NCBI GenBank assembly: GCA_900766195.1
Contig: CAAFUN010000003.1
Span: 124,001 to 188,000 of the forward strand
Direction of reading: 5' to 3'
DNA: 64,000 bases
From: an uncultured Bacteroides sp.
GTDB taxonomy: Bacteria > Bacteroidota > Bacteroidia > Bacteroidales > Bacteroidaceae
Numbering within the stretch: position 1 is the first letter of the stretch; every line of letters begins with the position of its first letter. The position numbers were made by a program, and so were the translations under genes. Below the pieces are notes generated by a model. That model was not told the origin of the DNA. It did not search any database and saw nothing but the letters and a program-made list of their open reading frames with translations. Positions 42,962 to 51,894 of this stretch are shown piece after piece.

Positions 42962-43381
42962 GTGGAACAAAAAGAAGACAAATATATTTATCAATTGGAG
43001 ATGAAAGTTCGTGACTATGAGTGCGATTTACAAGGTATTGTCAACAATGCCAACTATCAGCACTATTTGGAGCATACCCGCCACGAGTTTCTCTCCTCTA
43101 TCGGTGCTAGTTTTTCCGATCTACACAATCAAGGCATTGACCCCGTAGTGGCACGCATCAACATAGCTTTCAAGATCCCTTTGAAAAGTGGAGATGAATT
43201 CATCTCGAAACTATATCTTAAGAAAGAAGGCATCAAATATGTCTTCTTTCAAGACATTTTCAGAAAGAGTGATAACAAAGTGGCCATCAAAGCCACTGTT
43301 GATACGGTATGTTTGGAAAACGGTAGGTTGACAGATAGCGAGCTCTTCCGTAAGATTTTTGCCTCTTACCTGCTGCAATAG
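42962..43381 (+). CDS. Hotdog-fold acyl-CoA thioesterase (4HBT/YbgC-like)
   Basis: This 139-residue protein has the 4-hydroxybenzoyl-CoA thioesterase pattern 'YECDLQGIVNNANYQHYLEHTRHEFL', with the usual aspartate position and the Asn-x-x-x-Tyr segment around residues 18-32. The best start is GTG at 42962; ATG at 43001 would leave only four residues before the domain. YbgC-like enzymes hydrolyse short or medium acyl-CoAs. It is followed after 57 bases by an alpha/beta hydrolase gene on the same strand. Confidence 0.85.
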   Translation: MEQKEDKYIYQLEMKVRDYECDLQGIVNNANYQHYLEHTRHEFLSSIGASFSDLHNQGIDPVVARINIAFKIPLKSGDEFISKLYLKKEGIKYVFFQDIFRKSDNKVAIKATVDTVCLENGRLTDSELFRKIFASYLLQ

Positions 43382-43438
43382 TGGTAGCCGGTAGCTAAAG
43401 CCCACTTTATCACGAAAGACCTTTCATCCGAAACTAAT

Positions 43439-44437
43439 ATGAGCAAAAAGTATTGTATTATAAATTCTGCTAAAAGTTGTACAGGGCTAAGACATTTCGC
43501 TTCTTTGAGGCAAATATGCCTTTTCGCCTTGCTAATCCTTGCATCTCTGAATCAAGTGAAAGCCCAATCGTTGGATGTGAATATGGAGGACATCACCTTT
43601 AAGAGCGAGGGAATCAGCTTGGCCGGTACTATCTACACTCCTCGACATCCGTATGCTGCGGTAGTTATTGTACATGGTTCCGACAAACAGCCTCGAATGA
43701 GAGAGTTTGCATTGCTCCTTGCAAAAAATGGTATTTCGGTATTGACCTACGACAAACGTGGAGTCGGCGAATCAGGTGGCACTTATGTCGGCCCTGAGGT
43801 AGGTACCAACAACATATCCCAAGACAATCTGACCCTATTAGCTGAAGACGCAAATGCAGCTGTAAATATAATCCATAAGAAGAATAAAAGAGTACCCGTC
43901 GGTCTGGTTGGATTTAGCCAAGCTGGATGGATAATCCCTATTGCTGCAAGCAAAAACCAACTTGTAAATTTCATGGTCTTGTTCAGCGGGTCTGTTGTCC
44001 CAACTCTCGAACAACTCCGATTCCAATTTTTCACAAACGGAAGAGTCGATTTCTGGGATAACCATACCGAAGCAGAGGCTCGCGAACATGTGCGTAATGA
44101 CATAGACCGCTATAAATTTGTCAACACCGATCCGCTCGATGCTCTGGGCAAACTATCCATTCCAGGACTTTGGCTCTTTGGAAATAAGGACATACAAGTT
44201 CCTGTGGGTTTATCAATAGAACGCCTCAACGTACTCAAAGCTCAAGGCAAGCCCTACGAATATTGCCTGTTTTCAACACTGGGGCATAATGTAGCATTCA
44301 CGCCCTCTACCGAACCCGTTGACATTGCCATTCAGTGGATTAAGAACAGAAGGATTTACATAAAACATCAGACTACAGAAAAGGATACAACAAAAAGCTA
44401 TTGGATGAAAGGTGAAAGGCACTACATAAAAAAGTGA
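43439..44437 (+). CDS. Secreted alpha/beta hydrolase
   Basis: This 332-residue protein has an N-terminal export signal of about 40 residues ('ICLFALLILASLNQVKAQS') and an alpha/beta-hydrolase fold. The oxyanion-hole region is 'VIVHGSDKQPRMRE', the nucleophile elbow 'GLVGFSQAGW' (Ser), the Asp is in 'FGNKDIQVP', and the His in 'TLGHNVAF'. 'LTYDKRGVGESGG' is typical of serine-hydrolase/esterase and S9-like acyl hydrolases. The native substrate is unknown. It lies in a co-directional run with the thioesterase and dprA genes, though gaps of 57 and 66 bases leave room for separate transcription. Confidence 0.85.
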   Translation: MSKKYCIINSAKSCTGLRHFASLRQICLFALLILASLNQVKAQSLDVNMEDITFKSEGISLAGTIYTPRHPYAAVVIVHGSDKQPRMREFALLLAKNGISVLTYDKRGVGESGGTYVGPEVGTNNISQDNLTLLAEDANAAVNIIHKKNKRVPVGLVGFSQAGWIIPIAASKNQLVNFMVLFSGSVVPTLEQLRFQFFTNGRVDFWDNHTEAEAREHVRNDIDRYKFVNTDPLDALGKLSIPGLWLFGNKDIQVPVGLSIERLNVLKAQGKPYEYCLFSTLGHNVAFTPSTEPVDIAIQWIKNRRIYIKHQTTEKDTTKSYWMKGERHYIKK

Positions 44438-44503
44438 AATCAATATAAGCAAAACAATAAAGTTAACACTAAAGAGTATTGTGAAATAAAAAGTTAACCT
44501 GAA

Positions 44504-45619
44504 ATGAATGAAGAGGAATGTATATTCAGTATAGCCCTCACCCAGATACCGGGCATAGGACACATCGGTGCCAAACGACTGATTGACACTATAGGAAGCG
44601 CAACGGACGTGTTCCGCCTACGAAAAGAATTGCCTCAACGCATACCGGGACTGAACCCTACGGTTGCCGAGGCATTGGATTGTCCTGAAGCCTTGACTTA
44701 TGCAGAGCGTGAGATGCAATTCGTTACTAAGAACAAGATAGCCTGCCTTACACTTAAAGACAGCAGATACCCTTCACGTTTACGCGAATGTGAGGATGCA
44801 CCCATCGTACTTTACTTCAAAGGCAATACTGACCTCAATCGTTTGAAAGTAATCTGCATGGTAGGTACACGCCAAGCCACAGACTATGGTAAGCAGTTTT
44901 GCACAGATTTTCTGCGCGACCTGCAATGCCTCTGCCCCGATGTGTTGGTAGTGAGCGGATTGGCCTACGGTATAGACATTCACGCGCATAAGGCGGCATT
45001 GGCCTGTAACCTACCCACCGTTGGAGTACTGGCTCACGGATTAGATCGTATCTACCCTGCCGTACATCGAAAGACAGCTATAGACATGTTGAAGAATGGC
45101 GGACTACTCACGGAATTTCCTTCTGCTACCAATCCAGACCGTTACAACTTTGTAAGTCGCAACCGTATTGTAGCTGGAATGAGCGATGCTACCATTGTAG
45201 TTGAGTCAGGAGCCAAAGGCGGTTCACTTATCACAGCCGATCTGGCAAGTGGCTATCATCGCGACTGCTTTGCCCTACCTGGAAGAATCACCGACAGTGC
45301 GTCTATAGGCTGCAACGAATTGATCAAGGACAACAAAGCCGCCCTCATCCAGTCTACTGAAGACTTTGTCGAATCAATAGGCTGGACACAGACAGACCAT
45401 AGCCTGTCGAAGACAGAGATACAGCGCGAGCTCTTTCCCGATCTTACAACAGAAGAACAACAGATTATGCAGATTTTAGGTTCGAGCAAGGAGTTGCATA
45501 TCAATGAACTGGTTGTTGAAACCAACATCCCTGTCAATCAGATGAGTGCATTGCTCTTTGAATTGGAAATGAAAGGGCTAGTCAAAGTATTGGCAGGCGG
45601 GATGTACAGAACACTTTAA
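44504..45619 (+). CDS. dprA: DNA-processing protein DprA
   Basis: This 371-residue protein has an N-terminal helical/SAM-like region (1-70), a central Rossmann fold (about 95-300) and a C-terminal winged helix (about 310-371). Signature segments are 'MVGTRQATDYGKQF', 'VVSGLAYGIDIHAHKAAL', 'VGVLAHGLDRIYP', 'FVSRNRIVAGMSDATIVVES' and 'GCNELIKDNKA'. DprA loads RecA on incoming single-stranded DNA in competent bacteria but is also widely conserved in bacteria not known to be competent. No competence genes lie next to it here. Confidence 0.95.
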   Translation: MNEEECIFSIALTQIPGIGHIGAKRLIDTIGSATDVFRLRKELPQRIPGLNPTVAEALDCPEALTYAEREMQFVTKNKIACLTLKDSRYPSRLRECEDAPIVLYFKGNTDLNRLKVICMVGTRQATDYGKQFCTDFLRDLQCLCPDVLVVSGLAYGIDIHAHKAALACNLPTVGVLAHGLDRIYPAVHRKTAIDMLKNGGLLTEFPSATNPDRYNFVSRNRIVAGMSDATIVVESGAKGGSLITADLASGYHRDCFALPGRITDSASIGCNELIKDNKAALIQSTEDFVESIGWTQTDHSLSKTEIQRELFPDLTTEEQQIMQILGSSKELHINELVVETNIPVNQMSALLFELEMKGLVKVLAGGMYRTL

Positions 45620-45662
45620 CAGTGAAGAGGGTTAGTAAAAAACGCATATTATCCTCACCTCA

Positions 45663-46628
45663 TCATTTAAACATGGGCACTGTAAACCATCGTTTAAACA
45701 TCCACACCACAAAATAATATATGATGAAGGCCGAAACGAAACCGGCAAATGCATCTATTGCATAATGCGCCTGGATATAAACCGTAGCTCCGCAAAGCAA
45801 CAGATAAAAAGGAAATAGACAACCAAACAATATTTTATTGCCACGCCAAGCTATAATCATCAAGATGGTGGAAATGCCCACGTGCGAACTGGGAAAAGCA
45901 GCCGTGGGGCGTTCGCCTATACTCTGCGACCCTTCTACCAGATTATAGAAGAATCCGTGATCATAACCAGGACCCGGTAACAGTTCTTGATGATGGTTGA
46001 AGTAATCACCGATGGCTGGAAATACTCCCTTAGCCACATTATCGTCGCCTATTGCAGGGAAATAAAACTGCGGACCTGCCACAGGAACAAATATATATAT
46101 AAGGTAGTAAACAAAAAAAGAAGTAACCAACACAAAAGAAATTTCTTCAAACCGATCAAAACATTTAATAAAATAGAACATCACTACGATCAATATCATA
46201 GGATAATAAAAGAAGTATCCCATATTGAGCGGTTCACTCACCCACATGTGAGGAAAATTCAGACAGAACCATACCGCCGGTTGCCCACTGAATAACCACT
46301 GTTCGGTCGAAGCAAAAATATGATCAAGATTAGGAAAAATACGGTTGAATTCAAATGTATCCGGATACCAATAAGACAGCAAAGACATCTGTATAGCGAT
46401 ACGTACGAAAGCCGAAAATTTACATGGTGCTAGTCGATAGAGATACATCAACAAAAATGTCACTCCTACAATCAAGCTACGTTCAAACAACATGCGCACC
46501 GGGTGATCCATCTCTTGAAAAAGATACAGAATCAAAATGGAAGTCAACAAAGTGTATATCAGCGTGATCTTCTCAACGGCAAACAATCCCTTTCGGGTAT
46601 CTACCTTTTTAAATAAGTTTAAAGCCAT
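45663..46628 (-). CDS. PAP2-superfamily membrane phosphatase/phosphotransferase (AUR1-like)
   Basis: This 321-residue protein has about six membrane helices and PAP2 active-site motifs: 'GERPTAAFPSSHVGIS' (motif 2 with Ser-Ser-His) and 'QAHYAIDAFAG' (motif 3 with His and Asp). The spacing resembles the AUR1/inositol-phosphoceramide-synthase branch more than undecaprenyl pyrophosphate phosphatases. Bacteroides make sphingolipids and inositol lipids, so a lipid head-group transfer role is possible, but a simple lipid-phosphate phosphatase is equally compatible. Its start overlaps the end of the upstream epimerase gene by 10 bases, so the two proteins probably work in one pathway. Confidence 0.8.
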   Translation of the reverse strand: MALNLFKKVDTRKGLFAVEKITLIYTLLTSILILYLFQEMDHPVRMLFERSLIVGVTFLLMYLYRLAPCKFSAFVRIAIQMSLLSYWYPDTFEFNRIFPNLDHIFASTEQWLFSGQPAVWFCLNFPHMWVSEPLNMGYFFYYPMILIVVMFYFIKCFDRFEEISFVLVTSFFVYYLIYIFVPVAGPQFYFPAIGDDNVAKGVFPAIGDYFNHHQELLPGPGYDHGFFYNLVEGSQSIGERPTAAFPSSHVGISTILMIIAWRGNKILFGCLFPFYLLLCGATVYIQAHYAIDAFAGFVSAFIIYYFVVWMFKRWFTVPMFK

Positions 46629-47629
46629 CCCTCGTTTTTATACCAAGCAACAGTTTCTTTCACTCCTCTTTCCAAATTATATTTAGGGCTAAAACCCAAA
46701 TCCTTCTCGGCAGGAGTAATATCACACCGCCAGTTGCGTTGTTTCATTATTTTATATTTATCCGAATTCAGCGTGCTGGACTTCTTTCGACACACTGCCA
46801 AAAATTCGGCCAGCAAAGATACAACTTTCAAGACAATTAGAGGACATGTCAGGCGAATAACAAACGGATTACCTAATTCTTTTCTGATTAAATCCGAAAA
46901 AGTACGACTCTGGTAAACATTACCGTCCGTCAGAAAGTAAGAACGTCCTGCTATTTGTTTCTCAATACCTAGAAAGACCGCCTGAACGACATCCTTTACG
47001 TATACAAAAGTCAAATCCTGTCTGTGAAATCCTACTGCAAAGTCTGTATGCTGTCGAATGGATTTTACCATCAGAAAGTAATCTTTCTCACGCGGGCCAT
47101 ACACTCCGGTGGGACGGTAAATAACATAAGGAAAGCCTTTGAGCGACGCTATATAGTGCTCGGCTTTCAGTTTGCTTTGTCCGTAGGCAGTATTAGGGCA
47201 AGGAACATCTGTATCTTCAATAGGCTGATAAGACTCTTCGCGGATAGGGCCAAATACACTGAGCGTACTAATCAAGGCAAATTGCCGGGGCACCATATCT
47301 AATCCAATCAAGCAGTCTACCAAATTTTTAGTCTGTACAAAATTAACCTTCTCAAAGTCTCGCTTATCTGCACATTTGGTGACACCGGCACAATGAACCA
47401 CATAGTCAAACCGTCCAAAGGCATCGACGTGCTCCTTCAACTGTGCCCGTAGTGTCTCTGGATGCGCGCAATCCATTTCAAGAAAGTGAATCCGGCTATC
47501 CGCGAGGTACATCCGGCTACTTGTGGGACGCACTCCTGCCCATACCTCAAAGTTACGCTTCAAGGCTTCTTCCACTATAAAACTTCCGATAAATCCGCTG
47601 GCCCCTGTTATTAATATGCTTTCCACCAA
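46619..47629 (-). CDS. Extended short-chain dehydrogenase / NAD-dependent epimerase family protein
   Basis: This 336-residue protein has the NAD-binding motif 'ILITGASGFIGSFIVEEAL' at the N-terminus, 'VVHCAGVTKCADK', the catalytic 'AYGQSKLKAEHY' (Tyr-x3-Lys) and 'YRPTGVYGPREKD'. These place it with sugar-nucleotide epimerases and 3-beta-hydroxysteroid-dehydrogenase-like enzymes. The reaction cannot be set. It overlaps the PAP2 gene by 10 bases. A TAAATTTG box on the minus strand (47782-47775) could be its promoter, which would give a leader of about 140 bases. Confidence 0.85.
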   Translation of the reverse strand: MVESILITGASGFIGSFIVEEALKRNFEVWAGVRPTSSRMYLADSRIHFLEMDCAHPETLRAQLKEHVDAFGRFDYVVHCAGVTKCADKRDFEKVNFVQTKNLVDCLIGLDMVPRQFALISTLSVFGPIREESYQPIEDTDVPCPNTAYGQSKLKAEHYIASLKGFPYVIYRPTGVYGPREKDYFLMVKSIRQHTDFAVGFHRQDLTFVYVKDVVQAVFLGIEKQIAGRSYFLTDGNVYQSRTFSDLIRKELGNPFVIRLTCPLIVLKVVSLLAEFLAVCRKKSSTLNSDKYKIMKQRNWRCDITPAEKDLGFSPKYNLERGVKETVAWYKNEGWL

Positions 47630-48051
47630 AATAGTTATTTATAATAAGAGCCTGTTTAAATATCCATTAGTACCATTATTCCGTTCCGTCATTCTGAGTA
47701 TAAGCGAAGAGTCCATTATAAGGAATCTTCAATAGAAGTTGAAACAAGCTCTAATATTTTTTTGTAATTTGGTGCAAATTTAGATATAAAGTACGATTTA
47801 TACGTCGGTGATATAAAGAAAAAGTAGACCTATCATAGGAAAAATAGAAGTAAAGCCCTGTTTTCCAAACAAGAAGAAACAAAACGGGGTATGCCGAGCA
47901 TCATCATGAGGTAACATATTACAATGAGTGAAGACTGTCTCATCGCATTACGAAATTTCAAAAATCAGCATCTTATCCAGTTTATACTAGATTACTAAAA
48001 AGGCAAGTGATTGCATCACTTGCCTTTCAAAAGAAGATAAAATGCTCTTAA
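47630..48051. other. 422-base intergenic region
   Basis: It contains a degenerate copy of the common Bacteroidetes intergenic motif 'CATTCTGAG...AGCGAAGAGTCC' (about 47693-47716), the candidate promoter at 47775-47782 inside the palindrome AATTTG-GTG-CAAATT, and the terminator at 47999-48027. No gene was seen. Confidence 0.6.
47999..48027 (-). terminator. Terminator of the short-chain dehydrogenase gene
   Basis: A perfect 13-base stem (AAAGGCAAGTGAT with its complement) closes on a TGC loop. On the minus strand it is followed by TTTT-rich sequence and lies 25 bases after the gene's stop. Confidence 0.85.
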
Positions 48052-48807
48052 CTATCTCGTTGTATAGCCACCATTGGCAAATATTGTTTGTCCGGTAATC
48101 CACCAACCATCTGTTACTAAAAACTCTACTATCGGAGCAATATCCTTAATATCAGTCAAGCCTCCTAAAGCTGAAGCAGACTTATGGTATGCAACGGCAC
48201 CCTCACTTTCCTGTCCATAAAAGAAAGGAGTATCCATTGGCCCCGGAGCAACCGCAGTTACTGAAATACCACGTGAGCCAAATTCCTTAGAAGCCGCTCT
48301 GGTGAAATGCTCAACCGGAGCCTTCGCACCTGCATAAGTTGAATAATCACCAGTGAACGCAGCCAATAAAGAAGTTACAATAGTATTAATCTTTCCATTG
48401 TCATTCAGCTTCCGACCCGCTTCCTGAATAAAGAAATATGCTATCTTTGAATTGATGTCACTCATACTATCATATTCTTTTTCCGTCACGTCTAAAATAG
48501 GCTTCTTTAATACTTTACCAACAGTATTAATCGCAATATCAACACCTCCGAATTTTTCGATAGCAGCATCAAAAAGCTTGGTAATATTCTTTGTATCGGT
48601 CAAATCGGCCTGAAACAAAAAAGCTTCTCCACCTGCAGATGTAATATCCTTCAGAGTTTTCTCGGCATCTGCTTTTGTAGCATCACTGTTATAGTGAATA
48701 ACCACTTTAGCACCTTTGCCCGCAAAATTGCGACTTAATAGCCCACCTAAGTTTTTTGCACCACCTGCAATTAAAACTACTTTTCCTTTTAAATCATTTC
48801 TTGCCAT
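48052..48807 (-). CDS. Classical short-chain dehydrogenase/reductase
   Basis: This 251-residue SDR has the cofactor motif 'VVLIAGGAKNLGGLLS' (a variant of TGxxxGxG with AGG), 'INTVGKVLKK' (in place of NNAG), and the catalytic Tyr-x3-Lys in 'YSTYAGAKAPVEHF'. 'AVAPGPMDTPFF' follows. The variant glycine motif and HYNSDATKADAE after strand 2 resemble NADP-dependent FabG-like enzymes. The substrate is unknown. A near-consensus promoter (CATCTTTG on the minus strand near 48847) precedes it, and the small AraC-type gene lies directly upstream on the same strand, suggesting a regulated pair. Confidence 0.88.
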   Translation of the reverse strand: MARNDLKGKVVLIAGGAKNLGGLLSRNFAGKGAKVVIHYNSDATKADAEKTLKDITSAGGEAFLFQADLTDTKNITKLFDAAIEKFGGVDIAINTVGKVLKKPILDVTEKEYDSMSDINSKIAYFFIQEAGRKLNDNGKINTIVTSLLAAFTGDYSTYAGAKAPVEHFTRAASKEFGSRGISVTAVAPGPMDTPFFYGQESEGAVAYHKSASALGGLTDIKDIAPIVEFLVTDGWWITGQTIFANGGYTTR

Positions 48808-48896
48808 TTTCTTTATTGTTTAATGTTTTACAATTAATGATACAAAGATGGGCTAGAAAAAGTTTTAAATCATGGTGAACTTTTCGGGAAATATGC

Positions 48897-49283
48897 TTAT
48901 CCCTCAATTTTTCTTTTCATTTTTCTATACTCACCGGGAGTTTCACCAACAAACTTTTTAAAGAATTTGGAAAAGTTAGATGGATCATAAGTAAGTATTT
49001 TTGCAATCTCCGATATGGACTTATCCGTCTCAGAAAGCATTCTTTTGGCCTCATCAAGAATTCTGAGATCGTAATAATAACAAGGATGATTCCCGGTTTC
49101 CTTTTGTACGGTATCAGTTAAATGTTTGTGAGATATACATAACGCATTAGCTATTTGATTAATTTCCATAAAATCACTTACATTTCCCGAGACAACATCA
49201 GTAATATGCTTATTGAGAAACTGAAAATAGTTTTCAGTAATCTCCTTACTCCTTTTTAATATATCTTGTTCCGCTTTACTCAT
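48897..49283 (-). CDS. Small AraC-type regulator (DNA-binding domain only)
   Basis: This 128-residue protein consists almost only of an AraC/XylS helix-turn-helix pair: 'INQIANALCISHKHLTDTVQ' for the first and 'ISEIAKILTYDPSNFSKFFK' with 'FVGETPGEYRKMK' for the second. About 35 N-terminal residues precede it, too few for an effector domain. It could respond through partner proteins or simple abundance, as known for SoxS-like regulators. It is upstream of and co-directional with the short-chain dehydrogenase gene (89-base gap), its most likely target. Confidence 0.85.
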   Translation of the reverse strand: MSKAEQDILKRSKEITENYFQFLNKHITDVVSGNVSDFMEINQIANALCISHKHLTDTVQKETGNHPCYYYDLRILDEAKRMLSETDKSISEIAKILTYDPSNFSKFFKKFVGETPGEYRKMKRKIEG

Positions 49284-49738
49284 CTTTCTAATTATATTAT
49301 TTAAGTTGCCCTCTAACGAGAAACATCACGCTTTACTTTTAATGCCACACCATACATCTTCCATTGTTCAGCATACCTATTAATTACCCGCTTCTCCAAT
49401 TTTCTTGCATGTATTCCGTATTGTATCAGCGTAATTAATTGCTTTACAACAAAGTGTAAAGATACAAGTAATTATTTAGCGTACATGAAAAAATACAGAA
49501 AATGAGATAAATAGTAATTTATGTTTAGTACTGCAAGTTAATGATGTAAATCGTTTACGCCAAATATGGTGCAACTTCTTATCACTCTGCATTTCTGAAA
49601 AGGAAGTGTTCTTCTTTCCACTTCTTGATTGGCAGAAAATACAGATCGCTATTTTAAACTTTTTATAGAGTAATTGTACTAGCATAAACAAATATTTGTT
49701 TACTTTGTACTTATCATATACATATAACATCCCTTATT
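49284..49738. other. 455-base divergent intergenic region between the AraC-type gene and rnr
   Basis: A near-consensus minus-strand box TATCTTTA (49464-49457) may drive the AraC-type gene with a leader of about 165 bases. A TTTACTTTG stretch around 49699-49707 may drive rnr. An 85-codon minus-strand frame at 49476-49730 has no recognisable features. No repeats were noticed. Confidence 0.5.
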
Positions 49739-51886
49739 ATGGCAAAGAAAAAAGAAAAGAAAGCAGGCAAACGAATGAATAAAAGAGAGTTGAGCACAGC
49801 TATTCTGGATTTCTTTCATTCCAATCCTGGGAAAATTCTTTCCCTAAAATATATCTTCGAACAATTACGGCTGTCCACCCATCCGCTTAAAATGCTTTGC
49901 AAAGAGATTCTGGCAGAGCTTATCATGGATGATTATGTGACAGAAGCTGAGAAAGGGCAATACAAGCTGAATGACCACGGAGTGGAAATGACAGGTATCT
50001 TCCAACGAAAAAGTAACGGGAAAAATTCGCTTATCCCCGACGGTGGGGGCGAACCGATCTTTATTGCCGAACGGAATTCGGCTCACGCCATGAATAATGA
50101 TAAGGTACGCATCGCTTTCTTTGCCAAACGCCGTGGGCGTGAAGCCGAAGGAGAAGTGGTAGAGATCTTGGAACGCGCCAATGACACCTTTGTAGGCACA
50201 CTCGAAGTATCCAACTCATACGCTTTTCTGGTAACGGAAAACCGCACATTAGCCAATGACATATTCATCCCCAAAGATAAACTAAAAGGTGGAAAGACGG
50301 GCGACAAGGCTATTGTAAAAGTAACCGAATGGCCCGACAAGGCAAAAAATCCTATTGGTCAGGTAATAGACATTCTGGGAAAAGCAGGAGAAAACAATAC
50401 CGAAATGCATGCCATTCTGGCGGAATTCGGGCTACCTTATGTCTACCCGGAAGCTGTGGAAAAAGCAGCCGACCGGATACCGGAACTGATATCCGAGGAA
50501 GAGATTGCCCGCCGGGAAGATTTCCGTAAGGTGACCACCTTCACCATCGACCCCCGGGATGCTAAGGACTTTGACGATGCACTCTCTATACGCCAGCTGA
50601 AGGAGGGACTTTGGGAGGTGGGTGTACACATTGCAGATGTCTCGCACTACGTCACCGAAGACAGTATCATTGACAAGGAAGCAGAGAAGCGTGCCACATC
50701 CGTCTACTTGGTAGATCGCACCATACCTATGCTACCGGAGCGGCTCTGTAATTTCATCTGCTCTCTGCGTCCCGACGAAGAGAAGCTGGCTTATTCCGTC
50801 ATCTTCGACATCAACGAAAAAGGAGACGTCAAGAATTCACGTATCGTGCACACGGTGATTAAGTCAGACCGCCGCTTCGCTTACGAAGAAGCTCAACAAA
50901 TCATAGAGACCGGAAAAGGAGATTTTCGCGATGAAGTACTGATGCTGGATACTATTGCCAAAGCACTTCGGCAAAAACGCTTTGCAGCGGGAGCCATCAA
51001 CTTCGACCGCTATGAGGTGAAGTTTGAGATTGATGAGAAAGGCAAGCCCATCAGCGTGTACTTCAAGGTATCCAAGGATGCCAACAAACTGGTGGAAGAA
51101 TTCATGCTGCTGGCCAACCGCACGGTGGCGGAACGCATCGGACGAGTGCCTAAGGGCAAGAAGGCAAAAGTATTTCCTTACCGTATCCATGACCTTCCCG
51201 ATCCCGAAAAACTAGATAATCTTTCGCAGTTCATCGCCCGCTTCGGCTACAAGTTACGCACCAGCGGCAGCAAGACGGAGGTTTCGAAATCCATCAACCA
51301 TCTTCTGGATGACATCCAAGGCAAGAAAGAAGAGAACCTTATTGAAACGGTATCCATACGCGCCATGCAAAAGGCTCGCTATTCTACGCATAACATCGGG
51401 CACTACGGACTGGCGTTTGATTTCTATACGCATTTCACTTCACCCATCCGCCGTTTTCCGGACATGATGGTGCACCGACTGCTCACCAAATATCTGGATG
51501 AGAACGGACGCAGTGTTTCGGAGAAGAAATACGAGGCGCTGTGTGATCATTCCAGCGCTATGGAACAACTTGCGGCAAGTGCCGAACGAGCTTCCATCAA
51601 ATACAAGCAAGTGGAGTTCATGAGCGAACACTTGGGGCAAACTTACGACGGAGTTATTTCCGGAGTAACCGAATGGGGCTTGTATGTGGAATTGAATGAG
51701 AATAAATGCGAAGGTATGATTCCTATGCGCGATCTTGGAGATGACTACTACGAGTTTGATGAGAAGAACTACTGTCTGCGAGGAAGGCGAAAAAAGAGAG
51801 TTTACAGTCTGGGTGATACCATTACAGTAAAAGTGGCCCGTGCAAACTTAGAAAAGAAACAATTGGATTTCACCCTGGTAGAATAG
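49739..51886 (+). CDS. rnr: Ribonuclease R (3'-5' exoribonuclease)
   Basis: This 715-residue RNase II-family enzyme degrades structured RNA. A winged-helix N-terminus (about 12-80) is followed by cold-shock OB domains (about 85-215). The RNB catalytic domain (about 258-590) has the magnesium-binding aspartates 271, 277, 279 and 280 in 'TIDPRDAKDFDDALSI', and also 'WEVGVHIADVSHYV' and 'YTHFTSPIRRFPDMMVHRLL'. A C-terminal S1 domain (about 632-715) contains 'GVISGVTEWGLYVELNEN'. The lysine-rich start 'MAKKKEKKAGKRMNKREL' is usual for the family. The next gene starts 9 bases after the stop. Confidence 0.96.
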   Translation: MAKKKEKKAGKRMNKRELSTAILDFFHSNPGKILSLKYIFEQLRLSTHPLKMLCKEILAELIMDDYVTEAEKGQYKLNDHGVEMTGIFQRKSNGKNSLIPDGGGEPIFIAERNSAHAMNNDKVRIAFFAKRRGREAEGEVVEILERANDTFVGTLEVSNSYAFLVTENRTLANDIFIPKDKLKGGKTGDKAIVKVTEWPDKAKNPIGQVIDILGKAGENNTEMHAILAEFGLPYVYPEAVEKAADRIPELISEEEIARREDFRKVTTFTIDPRDAKDFDDALSIRQLKEGLWEVGVHIADVSHYVTEDSIIDKEAEKRATSVYLVDRTIPMLPERLCNFICSLRPDEEKLAYSVIFDINEKGDVKNSRIVHTVIKSDRRFAYEEAQQIIETGKGDFRDEVLMLDTIAKALRQKRFAAGAINFDRYEVKFEIDEKGKPISVYFKVSKDANKLVEEFMLLANRTVAERIGRVPKGKKAKVFPYRIHDLPDPEKLDNLSQFIARFGYKLRTSGSKTEVSKSINHLLDDIQGKKEENLIETVSIRAMQKARYSTHNIGHYGLAFDFYTHFTSPIRRFPDMMVHRLLTKYLDENGRSVSEKKYEALCDHSSAMEQLAASAERASIKYKQVEFMSEHLGQTYDGVISGVTEWGLYVELNENKCEGMIPMRDLGDDYYEFDEKNYCLRGRRKKRVYSLGDTITVKVARANLEKKQLDFTLVE

Positions 51887-51894
51887 GCTGAATT

